64,000 bases of DNA from Sandarakinorhabdus cyanobacteriorum (GTDB lineage: Bacteria > Pseudomonadota > Alphaproteobacteria > Sphingomonadales > Sphingomonadaceae). The notes beneath the pieces are model-generated. The model did not search any database. It was given only the letters and a program-made list of their open reading frames with translations, and was not told the origin of the DNA. Below, piece by piece: positions 1 through 8,018 of this stretch. Every line of letters begins with the position of its first letter. The stretch's first letter is position 1. The DNA lies in assembly GCF_002251755.1 (NCBI RefSeq), contig NZ_NOXT01000121.1, positions 1 to 64,000 of the forward strand. The letters run 5' to 3'. A program made the position numbers and the translations under genes.

Positions 1-253
1 CGCTACCCTCATAACCTACACCACCTGCCGGGACGCGACCGCCGGTTGCATTGGATTGTTCGGCTGGTTTGGCATTTTGCCCCCTCCGCGTGTGATAGTG
101 GGATTGCTCGGCGACGATGGCTTCCCCGCCGTGGTTCACATGCACATGCCGCACGGTCTGCTCTCTGGGCTGGTAGAACTTGGCGAGCGCCTCACAGGTT
201 GCCATGGAACGGCGGGCTTCAGGATGGTCTCGCGGCCACTCGAATGACTGGTG
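1..253 (-). pseudogene. 3' part of a conserved protein from a mobile region, probably 5'-truncated; runs off the left edge
   Basis: The minus-strand frame is open from a stop at 254-256 to the window edge, with an internal ATG at 205. It reads EALAKFYQPREQTVRHVHVN followed by GGEAIVAEQS and a polar His/Gln/Asn-rich tail. From memory, not from a search, this resembles the C-terminal part of small proteins found near integrated elements in sphingomonads (a 'VRHVHV..GGQAIV' pattern). The upstream part expected for such a family is missing, so this is probably a remnant, although a short protein starting at 205 is possible. It lies on the 3' side of tRNA-Arg, where integrative elements usually insert. 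Confidence 0.45.
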
Positions 254-501
254 TCAGGGCGATTAGCGATCTTAGCAAGTTTAGCTGGAACAGCCCTACT
301 TGCGCCGTCACACCGACGGGATGGCACACCAAAGAACGAGTCACCCACCTCCTCGCGGAGTGGGAAAGCGACACCGGCCATGGGCGCAGCCTCTGCTGCT
401 ACAAGCTGAAGAATCGATCCAGGTGCACCGAAACCACAACCACGGTTTTCCGTATTTTTTCCATACGGATGAAACTGAAAGGGCATAAGTGTTTGAAAAT
501 A
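254..501. other. Intergenic stretch with no supported gene
   Basis: No frame here has convincing coding character. The open frames on both strands overlap one another and carry no recognisable motif. Base composition looks less G+C-rich than in the flanking core genes, with A/T-rich runs around 440-500. Decayed mobile DNA between the remnant at 1-253 and the tRNA is the simplest reading. No attachment-site repeat can be shown, because only one end of any element would be inside the window. Confidence 0.5.
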
Positions 502-578
<77 letters not shown>

Positions 579-624
579 GTGGGCAGGGCTGTTAGCAGGG
601 GTGACGGGCGGGCGCCAGCGGGAA

Positions 625-987
625 TCAGCGTTTGGTCTTTGGGGGTGGCGGCGGTTGGGCCACGAATTTGCCCAGGCCGCAGCTGGCGCCGCGCATCAGG
701 CCGCCCATGTTCTGCAGCACGGTGATGATGTCCTGGCTGCACAGCTGGCTTTGCGCGGTGGCGTAGGAAAAGGCGCGTTCAAAGCCGAGTTGCGGGCATT
801 CGCCGGCTGGCAGGGTGCTGCGCCACACGCTGCCATCGCGCAGGGTGAAATCGATGGTCTTGCCATCGACAACCTTGGTGCCGCGGATCATCGCGAGCGC
901 AAGGCAGGATCGGGTGGTGCCGGGTTCGGGCGGTGCCGCGCTGGCGGGAACGGCCAGCAGGGCCAGAGTGAGGATCAGATGGCGCAT
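625..987 (-). CDS. Small secreted protein of unknown function
   Basis: This 120-residue protein starts with a clear signal peptide (MRHLILTLALLAVPASA, then APPEP), so it should be exported. The mature part contains two cysteines near CSQD and CGLGKF plus the single CLALA cysteine, and ends in a proline- and lysine-rich tail (QPPPPPKTKR). No family is recognised. It lies 55 bp downstream of nth on the same strand and could be co-transcribed with it. Length, composition and a typical signal peptide support a real gene. Confidence 0.7.
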   Translation of the reverse strand: MRHLILTLALLAVPASAAPPEPGTTRSCLALAMIRGTKVVDGKTIDFTLRDGSVWRSTLPAGECPQLGFERAFSYATAQSQLCSQDIITVLQNMGGLMRGASCGLGKFVAQPPPPPKTKR

Positions 988-1042
988 CAGTCACTCCCTT
1001 CGCCGCGCAGGCTGCGGACTGGCGGCTGAACCCGTGCTGAAC

Positions 1043-1708
1043 TCAGCCGGCCGCCAGCGCCTTGCCGCGGAACTGGCAGAGATCGGCCACCGCGCACTCC
1101 CCGCATTTCGGGCTGCGGGCGGTGCAGACATAGCGGCCGTGCAGGATCAGCCAATGATGGGCATCGCGCCGCCACGGCGCCTTCACCCGTTTCATGATGC
1201 CGTTTTCCACCGCCAGCGGGGTCTTGCCGGGTGCGAGGCCGGTGCGGTTGGCCAGCCGGAACACATGGGTATCGACCGCACAGGTTTCCTGGCCGAACAG
1301 CACGTTCACCACGACATTGGCGGTCTTGCGGCCAACGCCGGGCAGGGTTTCCAGCACATCGCGGCTGTCGGGCACTTCGCCGCCAAACTCCGCCACCAGC
1401 CGGTGCGACAGGGCGATGACATTCTTGGCCTTGCTGTTGAACAGGCCGATGGTGCGGATATGCGCCTTCAGCCCCTCCTCGCCCAGTTCCAGCATCTGGG
1501 CCGGGGTGTGGACCAGTTCGAACAGCCGCCGCGTCGCCTTGTTCACCCCCACATCGGTGGCCTGGGCCGACAGCACGACGGCCACCAGCAGCTGGTAGCC
1601 ATTGCCATAGGCCAATTCCGTCACCGGCGCCGGGTTGGCGGCCGACAGCCGGGCGAAAAACGCGTGGATCTCGGGCGGCGTCATCTGCCGGCGGGCAAGC
1701 TTGGTCAT
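1043..1708 (-). CDS. nth: Endonuclease III (DNA glycosylase/AP lyase)
   Basis: Endonuclease III removes oxidised pyrimidines and nicks the abasic site in base-excision repair. The 221-residue product matches the usual length of about 210. The helix-hairpin-helix reads LPGVGRKTANVV with the catalytic lysine, and the catalytic aspartate lies in VDTHVFR. A [4Fe-4S] ligand set near the C terminus follows the C-x6-C-x2-C-x5-C pattern (CTARSPKCGECAVADLC). The start at 1708 (MTKLARRQ) gives the normal N terminus; the frame stays open upstream, but those residues do not look conserved. It is divergent from the DUF2244 gene, 67 bp away. Confidence 0.96.
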   Translation of the reverse strand: MTKLARRQMTPPEIHAFFARLSAANPAPVTELAYGNGYQLLVAVVLSAQATDVGVNKATRRLFELVHTPAQMLELGEEGLKAHIRTIGLFNSKAKNVIALSHRLVAEFGGEVPDSRDVLETLPGVGRKTANVVVNVLFGQETCAVDTHVFRLANRTGLAPGKTPLAVENGIMKRVKAPWRRDAHHWLILHGRYVCTARSPKCGECAVADLCQFRGKALAAG

Positions 1709-1775
1709 GGTGCGACCTTGCTTCCACCAAAGCCGGTGGCGGGTAAAGTGGCTGTGACATAAAGAACGGGGCGTC

Positions 1776-2240
1776 GTGATTCTCGATCTCACCCTCACCC
1801 CCAATCGTTCGCTGCGCAGGGATCAGGCGCGGTGGTTGCTGGTGCTGGTGGGTGGGTTTTTCCTGATCGGGTCCATCCGCTTCCTGATTCTGGGCCTATG
1901 GCCGGTGATCCCGTTCATGGTCGCCGATGTGGCGCTGCTGGCCTGGGCCTTGCGGGCCAGTTACCGGTCGGGCGGGGCGCGGGAACGGCTGGTGCTGGCC
2001 GATGATGGCCAGTTCACCTTCACCCGCATCTCGCCGTGGGGGGAGGCCAGGGTGGCCGAGCTGGAGCCCTATTTCACCCGTGTCCACATCGAGGAGACGC
2101 CGCTGGGCGACGCGCATCTGTTCCTGGCCAGCCAGGGCAGGCGGTTGCGGGTTGGCCAGTTCCTGTCGGCCCCCGAACGGCGCGAGGTGGGCGCGCTGAT
2201 CCGCGAGGGCCTGGCGCGCTGGCGCAACCAGGCCCGCTAG
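1776..2240 (+). CDS. DUF2244-type membrane protein
   Basis: This 154-residue protein has two adjacent transmembrane helices near residues 20-60 (LLVLVGGFFLIGSIRFLILG and IPFMVADVALLAWAL) and a soluble C-terminal domain rich in short beta-like segments. The pattern and the C-terminal 'LxxPERREVGALIREGL' fit the DUF2244 family, small integral membrane proteins of unknown role common in alphaproteobacteria, often beside nth. The start is a GTG; no better ATG is available without losing the first helix. It ends only 8 bp before the convergent amidase pseudogene. Confidence 0.8.
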   Translation: MILDLTLTPNRSLRRDQARWLLVLVGGFFLIGSIRFLILGLWPVIPFMVADVALLAWALRASYRSGGARERLVLADDGQFTFTRISPWGEARVAELEPYFTRVHIEETPLGDAHLFLASQGRRLRVGQFLSAPERREVGALIREGLARWRNQAR

Positions 2241-2248
2241 GGTCAGGA

Positions 2249-3806
2249 TCAGCGTTTGGCCGGGGCAAACAGCGCCTGCACCTCGGCGCTTTCTTCCACC
2301 GTCTGCACCATGGCCGGGATCAGCTTCATGGTCGGGGCGGCCTGTTCAAAGGCATAACCCATGGCGAGCAGCCGTGCCTCACTCCACGCCGGGCCGATGA
2401 ACGACAGGCCAACCGGCAGGCCGCGCACGCCGCCCATCGGCACGGTGAGGTGGGGGTAGCCTGCCACTGCCGCCAGCCCGCCGGCACCGCCGCCCGGCGC
2501 CTGATCGGCGTTGACCGGATCGATGAACCAGGCCGGCGCGGCCGTGGGGGCGACCAGCACCTCCACCTTGGCCTCGGCCAGCATCTTGTCGATCCCTTCC
2601 TTGCCGGCGAATTTCAGCGAGGTTTCGCGCGCCTTCAGATAGGCGGGATCGGTCAGGCCCTTGGTGGCTTCGGCCTTTTCAAACGTGTCCTGCCCGAACA
2701 GGCCCATTTCCGTGCCGGCATTGGCCTTGTTGAAGACAATCACGTCGGCCAGTGTGCGGGTTTTGACCGTGGCCGGCGTGCTGGCGAGATAGGCCGCCAG
2801 ATCGGCCTTCAGTTCGGTCAGCAGCACCTGGAATTCGTTGGGGCCGATTTCGCGCCGGTTGGGGCCGGTGGTGATGTCCACCAGCGTGGCCCCTTGCGCC
2901 TTCAGCACGGCCAACGCGGCTTCGAAGCGGGCATCGACGCCGGCGTGCCAGCCGGTGGCCCAACGCAGCACGCCGATGCGCGCGCCCTTCAGGGCATCGG
3001 GCTTCAGCGCAGCGGTGTAATCGGTCTTGCGCGCGTCCGCCTCTTTCGTCGCCGGATCGGCCGGGTCGCTGCCGGCCATGGCGGTGAGCAGCCGGGCGGC
3101 AGTGCGCACGTCGCGGGTCATCGGGCCCGCCGTGTCCTGGCTGTGGCTGATCGGCACGACATGGGTGCGGCTGACGAGGCCAACGGTCGGCTTGATGCCG
3201 ACAATGCCGTTCATCGCCGCCGGGCAGGTGATGCTGCCATCGGTTTCGGTGCCGATCGCGGCATCGACCATCTGGGCAGCCACCGCCGCGCCGCTGCCCG
3301 AGGAGGAGCCGCAGGTGTTGCGCGACAGGGCATGCGGGTTGCGGGTTGCGGGTCTGCCCGCCCACCGCGCTCCAGCCCGAGATCGAGGCATCGGCGCGGA
3401 TATTCGCCCATTCCGACAGGTTGGTCTTGCCCAGCAGCACGGCGCCGGCAGCGCGCAGCCGGGCGAGGAACGGCGCATCGCGGCCGGTGACATTGTCTTT
3501 CAGGGCCAGGCTGCCGGCGGTGGTGGGCAGCGGGCCGGCCATGTCGACATTGTCCTTCACCAGGATCGGCAGGCCAAACAGGGGCCCGCGCGTCTTGGCG
3601 GCATCCAGCACTTTCGCCTGATCCAGCGCGGTGGGATCGATGGCGATCACCGCGTTGAGGCGCGGGTTCAGCGCCTTGATGCGGGTGATGGCGGCGGTGG
3701 TGTTGGCTTCGGCAACGCCCACCGCCGGGGCAGAGACGCCCACCGCAGGCGCGGCGAGGGCCGGGGCGGTGCTGGCCAGCAGCAGGGCAAACAGGGTGGT
3801 GCGCAT
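2249..3806 (-). pseudogene. Secreted amidase-signature hydrolase, frameshifted
   Basis: The N-terminal part ([18 protein letters not shown], a signal peptide) and the C-terminal part are in different frames. The first frame carries the catalytic lysine segment ([11 protein letters not shown]). The second carries the serine-rich SCGSSSGSG-like stretch and the nucleophile region [11 protein letters not shown], i.e. a complete Ser-cisSer-Lys amidase when joined. The frames switch at a tandem heptamer at 3334-3354; removing one 7-bp copy restores [14 protein letters not shown] and a 516-residue protein. This is a very recent lesion, a reversible slippage site or a sequencing error, since the rest of the frame is intact. 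The restored enzyme would be a periplasmic amidase of unknown substrate. Confidence 0.85.
3334..3354. repeat. Tandem heptamer (gcgggtt, gcgggtt, gcgggtc) at the amidase frameshift
   Basis: Three back-to-back 7-mers occupy 3334-3340, 3341-3347 and 3348-3354; the third differs at the last base. Seven is not a multiple of three, so gain or loss of one copy shifts the amidase frame. With two copies the amidase reads through; with the present three it is broken. Confidence 0.9.
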
Positions 3807-3922
3807 CGATGATCCCCCTCGCAAATGCGTGTGGCCTGCTCATGCCAGCCCCGCTGCCATTTGCAACGGACGCAATGTCACCCTAATGTTTGCCGCAGTG
3901 CAGCACAGACGGGGGATGCAGC

Positions 3923-5377
3923 GTGCCATCACGGCCGCCAGGGGAGGACAGCACGGCGCAGCAACTGGCGGCGCTGGCCCAGGCGCGCGATGTCGCCGAA
4001 GCGGCCAATCTGGCCAAGACGCGGTTCCTGATGGGCCTGAGCCACGAGATCCGCACGCCGCTGAATGCCATCCACGGCTATGCCCAGTTGCTGGAGCGCG
4101 GCGCGGCAATCTCCCCCAGCGAGGCCGGGCGCATCATCCGCCGGTCCTCCGAACATCTCGCCGATCTGGTCGAAGGGCTGCTGGACATCAGCCGGATTGA
4201 ATCGGGCGTGCTCAAGCTCAACCGCGAAACCGTGGGCCTGCGCGCGCTGCTGGAACAGGTGGCGGCGATGTTCCGCATCGAGGCCGGCAACAAGGGGCTG
4301 GATTTCGCCTACAACGCCGCGCCCAATCTGCCGGCCTGGGTGCTGGCCGATGAACGCCGGTTGCGCCAGGTGCTGATCAACCTCCTCTCCAACGCCATCA
4401 AATACACGCAGAGCGGCAGCGTGGTGTTGACCGTGCGCTACCGGTCGATGGTGGCGGAGATCGAGGTGGCTGATACCGGCATCGGCATCGCCCCCGAGGA
4501 TATGGACCGGATTTTTCTGCCCTTTGATCGCGGCGGTGGCCGGGCGGCGGGCGTGGCGCCGGGCATCGGCCTGGGCCTCGCCCTGTCGCGCATGCTGTCC
4601 CAGGTGATGGGCGGCGATATTTCGGTGAAGAGCGTGCCTGGCCAGGGCAGCCGCTTTGTGCTCAAGCTGTTGCTGCCGCAACCGAACCAGCCGCCCAATG
4701 AAGAGGCGCGCGGCCTGCCCATCGGCTATGAAGGCCAGCGCCGCACCATATTGGCGGTGGATGATGATCCCGGCCAGCTCGCCCTGTGGCAGGAACTGTT
4801 GCGGCCGCTGGGGTTCAACCTGTTTGTGGCGGGATCGGGCGGCGCGGCGCTGTCGCTGGCCGATCTGGGCCGGCCCGATCTGGTGCTGCTGGATGTGTCG
4901 ATGCCGGGCCTCAATGGCTGGGAAGTCGCCGAACGGCTGCGCAGCCGCTTTGGCCGCAGCATCACCATCCTGATGGCTTCGGGCAATGCCAGCGAACTCG
5001 TGGGGGCCGAAGGCAAGGGATTGCACGATGGCTTCGTGCTGAAGCCGGTGGACCAGGCGCTGTTTTTCGAACAGCTGGGCCGGCAGTTGAACCTGACCTG
5101 GCTGTATGAAGGCACCGACCGGGCGCCATGGCGGGCCAGCGCCCTGCCCGATGCGGCACGCGCCCATCTTTCAGAGCTGGCGCGGCTGGCGCGGACCGGG
5201 CATGTGCGCGGCCTGGCAGCGGCGCTGGCGGCGCTGGATGCCGCGGTGCCCGATGCCAAGCCGCTGGTCGGCCGCTTGACGGCGGCGTTGGATGCGTTTG
5301 ATCTAGTGCAATTCCAGAAGCTGCTGAACGAACAGGCGACAGACAGTCGCGACGACAGGGGAGAGACCGGCCGATGA
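3923..5377 (+). CDS. Soluble hybrid sensor histidine kinase with C-terminal receiver
   Basis: The 484-residue protein has no membrane segment and no evident sensor domain. A short N-terminal helix leads into a HisKA box (FLMGLSHEIRTPLNAI, phospho-accepting His41). A HATPase domain follows with N box INLLSNAIKYT, G1 VADTGIGIAPED and G2 GIGLGLALSRML. A receiver domain begins near residue 273 (LAVDDDPGQL, phospho-Asp in LLDVSMPG). About 90 C-terminal residues are alpha-helical and could be an Hpt-like or docking tail, but no HxxKG-type motif is evident. The GTG start at 3923 sits 6 nt after GGGGGA, a better site than the upstream TTG at 3890. The stop overlaps the next gene by 4 bp (ATGA). Confidence 0.9.
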   Translation: MPSRPPGEDSTAQQLAALAQARDVAEAANLAKTRFLMGLSHEIRTPLNAIHGYAQLLERGAAISPSEAGRIIRRSSEHLADLVEGLLDISRIESGVLKLNRETVGLRALLEQVAAMFRIEAGNKGLDFAYNAAPNLPAWVLADERRLRQVLINLLSNAIKYTQSGSVVLTVRYRSMVAEIEVADTGIGIAPEDMDRIFLPFDRGGGRAAGVAPGIGLGLALSRMLSQVMGGDISVKSVPGQGSRFVLKLLLPQPNQPPNEEARGLPIGYEGQRRTILAVDDDPGQLALWQELLRPLGFNLFVAGSGGAALSLADLGRPDLVLLDVSMPGLNGWEVAERLRSRFGRSITILMASGNASELVGAEGKGLHDGFVLKPVDQALFFEQLGRQLNLTWLYEGTDRAPWRASALPDAARAHLSELARLARTGHVRGLAAALAALDAAVPDAKPLVGRLTAALDAFDLVQFQKLLNEQATDSRDDRGETGR

Positions 5378-6273
5378 GCGAAAGCCCGCGCGCCAATGTT
5401 CAGGCCACGATCCTGGTGGTGGATGATGCGCCCGACAGCCTGCGTTTCCTCACCGACACGCTGGAGGCCGAAGGCTATGCCGTGCGCATCGCGCTGAATG
5501 GCGAGACGGCGCTGGCCAGCCTGGCCGAGGAACTGCCCGATCTGGTGCTGATGGATGCGATGATGCCGGGCATGGACGGGTTTGAGACCACCCGCCGCAT
5601 CAAGGCCGATCCGGCGCTGGCGCTGGTGCCGGTGATCTTCATGACCGGGCTGACCGATACCCAGAATGTCGTGGACGGCCTGGCCGCCGGCGGCGTCGAT
5701 TATGTCAAGAAGCCGATCGTGCTGCCCGAATTGCTGGCGCGGTTGAAGGTGCATCTGGGCAATGCCCGCATCACCGCCGGGGCGCAGGGCGCGCTGGATG
5801 CCAGCAACCGGCCGCTGATGGCGCTGGACGGCGAGGGCCGCATCGCCTGGACGACGCCGCGCAGCGCCGAGATCCTGGCCCAGCGCTTTGGCGCCGGCGT
5901 GGGCGACCGTCTGCCCGGCCCGCTGGTGGGCCAGCTGCAGCGGCTGGGCGAAGGCCGGGTGAAGCAGGATTTCCCCGGCGGCCAGGTGGAGTTCACCGTG
6001 GTCGCCACCCAGGGCGACGAACGCCATTACCGGCTGACCGAAACGCTGGAAGGGGCGGAAGAGAAATTGCTGGCCCAGCGCCACGGCCTGACCGAGCGTG
6101 AGGCCGAGGTGTTGCTGTGGATCAGCCGCGGCAAGGCCAACCGCGAGATTTCGGAAATCCTGGGCATTTCCCCGCGCACGGTGAACAAGCATCTGGAACA
6201 GATTTTCGAGAAGATGGGCATCGAGAATCGCGCCTCGGCGGCGGCGGCGGCGGTGAAGACGCTGAGCCAATAG
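5374..6273 (+). CDS. Response regulator, receiver plus LuxR-type HTH
   Basis: This is a 299-residue DNA-binding regulator. The N-terminal receiver has the acidic pair in ILVVDDAPD, phospho-acceptor Asp61 (LVLMDAMMPG) and the conserved lysine in YVKKPI. A linker of about 90 residues resembles a small PAS-like fold. The C-terminal LuxR helix-turn-helix reads LTEREAEVLLWISRGKANREI and ISPRTVNKHLEQIFEK (quoted in two parts). It overlaps the hybrid kinase by 4 bp, so the two are certainly translated together and very likely form a phosphorelay. The target genes cannot be read from the sequence; the divergent amidase is one candidate. Confidence 0.92.
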   Translation: MSESPRANVQATILVVDDAPDSLRFLTDTLEAEGYAVRIALNGETALASLAEELPDLVLMDAMMPGMDGFETTRRIKADPALALVPVIFMTGLTDTQNVVDGLAAGGVDYVKKPIVLPELLARLKVHLGNARITAGAQGALDASNRPLMALDGEGRIAWTTPRSAEILAQRFGAGVGDRLPGPLVGQLQRLGEGRVKQDFPGGQVEFTVVATQGDERHYRLTETLEGAEEKLLAQRHGLTEREAEVLLWISRGKANREISEILGISPRTVNKHLEQIFEKMGIENRASAAAAAVKTLSQ

Positions 6274-6317
6274 CCCGCGCGTTTGGCAGGCCGCACCAGA
6301 CCGGCTATGGCAGCGCC

Positions 6318-8018
6318 ATGATCATCGGCATCGATCTTGGCACCACCAACAGCGCCGCAGCCTATTGGGCGGATGGCGCGCCCGTTCTCATCCCCAACCG
6401 GCTGGGGGAGCTGCTGACGCCGTCGGCGGTGGGGCTGGATGATGATGGCGGCCTGCTGGTCGGCCGCCCGGCGCGGGAGCGCATGGCCAGCCACGCCGGC
6501 CTGACCGCCACCGCCTTCAAACGCTATATGGGCACCCAGCACCGGGTGACGCTGGGCAGAAAAGATTATGGCGCCGAGGAATTGTCGGCGATGGTGCTGC
6601 GCAGCCTGAAGGAGGATGCCGAGGCGCATCTGGGCCAGGCCGTGACGGAAGCGGTGATCACCGTGCCGGCCTATTTCAACGACAAGCAGCGCAAGGCCAC
6701 GCGCCGTGCCGGCGAACTGGCCGGGCTGAAGGTGGAGCGGCTGATCAACGAGCCGACCGCGGCGGCGCTGGCCTATGGCATCCACCAGCTGGCGGGCGAG
6801 ACCCGGTTCCTGGTGTTCGATCTGGGCGGTGGCACCTTTGACGTGTCGGTGCTGGAGATTTTCGAAGGGGTGATCGAAGTGCGCGCCTCCACCGGGGACA
6901 ACCGGCTGGGCGGCGAGGATTTCAACCAGGCGCTGGCCAACCTGATGGCGGCGGCCGACAAGCGGCTGGCGGCCGGCCTGCAGGGCGACCGCCAATTGTC
7001 GGCCAAGCTGATGGAAGCGGCCGAGCGGGCCCGCCGGGCGCTGACCAGCGCCAGCAGCACGACAATGACACTGAGCTGGCAGGGCGAGCAATTTGCCCAT
7101 GATGTGACGGCGGAAGGCTTTGAGTCCGCCGCCCAGCCGCTGCTCGACCGCATGCGCAACCCTGTGCTGCGCGCGCTGCGCGATGCCGATATCGCGCCCG
7201 ACAGCCTGTCGGAAATCATCCTGATCGGCGGCGCCACCCGCATGCCGATCGTGCGCCGCACCGTGGCCAAGATGTTTGGCCGCTTCCCCAACGCCAGCAT
7301 CAACCCGGATGAGGCGGTCGCCCTGGGCGCTGCCGTGCAGGCCGGGCTGAAGGCGCGTGACGCCGCCCTGAAGGAAGTGGTGGTCACCGATGTCTGCCCC
7401 TATTCGCTGGGGGTGAATATTGCCGAGCGGCTGCCCGGCGGGGCGATTGAAGAGGGCATTTTCTCGCCGATCATCGAGCGCAACACCACGGTGCCGGTGA
7501 GCCGGGTGAACATCTATGAGACGATGTCGGCCAACCAGAAGCAGATCGTGCTGGGCATTTACCAGGGCGAGGCACGGCGCGTGGCCGACAATGTGCGCAT
7601 CGGCGAGCTGAAGGTGCCGATGCCGCGCGGGCCGGAAGGCCAGCCCATCGAGGTGCGCTTCAGTTACGACATCAACGGGCTTCTGGAGGTGGATGTCCAC
7701 GTGATTCCCACCGGGGAGCGGCACAATCTGGTGATCGCCGATCCGGAGGATCAGGTGAGCCCGGCCGAGATGGAGCGCCGGCGGGCGGCGTTGGCGCTGC
7801 TGAAGCAGCACCCGCGCGACAGCGAGGCCAACCGTGCGGCGCTGGCCCGGGCCGAACGGCTGTGGGAAGACGCACTGGGCGACGAGCGGGACTGGATCGG
7901 CCGCCTGATCCAGCAGTTCCAGGGCGCGCTGGCCACGCAGGATGTGCGGGTGGCCGACACCGCCCGTGACGAATTGATGGCCGCGCTGGACCAGATTGAT
8001 GGGCCGCGCTGGCTGTGA
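6318..8018 (+). CDS. hscC: Hsp70-family chaperone of the HscC type
   Basis: The 566-residue protein is shorter than DnaK (about 640) and close to E. coli HscC (about 556). Its ATPase domain has phosphate-1 GIDLGTTNSAAAYW, phosphate-2 VFDLGGGTFDVSVLEI and adenosine motif GGATRMPIVRRTV. The substrate domain begins after KEVVVTDVCPYSLGV and the helical lid is short, without a C-terminal EEVD-like or disordered tail. The ATG at 6318 directly precedes the conserved MIIGIDLGTT and is preferred over upstream in-frame codons. Its stop overlaps the GTG of the J-like gene by 4 bp, matching the known pairing of HscC with dedicated, atypical J proteins. Confidence 0.9.
   Translation: MIIGIDLGTTNSAAAYWADGAPVLIPNRLGELLTPSAVGLDDDGGLLVGRPARERMASHAGLTATAFKRYMGTQHRVTLGRKDYGAEELSAMVLRSLKEDAEAHLGQAVTEAVITVPAYFNDKQRKATRRAGELAGLKVERLINEPTAAALAYGIHQLAGETRFLVFDLGGGTFDVSVLEIFEGVIEVRASTGDNRLGGEDFNQALANLMAAADKRLAAGLQGDRQLSAKLMEAAERARRALTSASSTTMTLSWQGEQFAHDVTAEGFESAAQPLLDRMRNPVLRALRDADIAPDSLSEIILIGGATRMPIVRRTVAKMFGRFPNASINPDEAVALGAAVQAGLKARDAALKEVVVTDVCPYSLGVNIAERLPGGAIEEGIFSPIIERNTTVPVSRVNIYETMSANQKQIVLGIYQGEARRVADNVRIGELKVPMPRGPEGQPIEVRFSYDINGLLEVDVHVIPTGERHNLVIADPEDQVSPAEMERRRAALALLKQHPRDSEANRAALARAERLWEDALGDERDWIGRLIQQFQGALATQDVRVADTARDELMAALDQIDGPRWL

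Noticed and set aside
4726-6270. Long minus-strand frame opposite the kinase and regulator genes
   Set aside because: It is the complement of two well-supported genes and has the His/Gln/Arg-rich composition usual for antisense frames in high-GC DNA. The same holds for other long antisense frames, such as 7751-10048 and 55936-58137.
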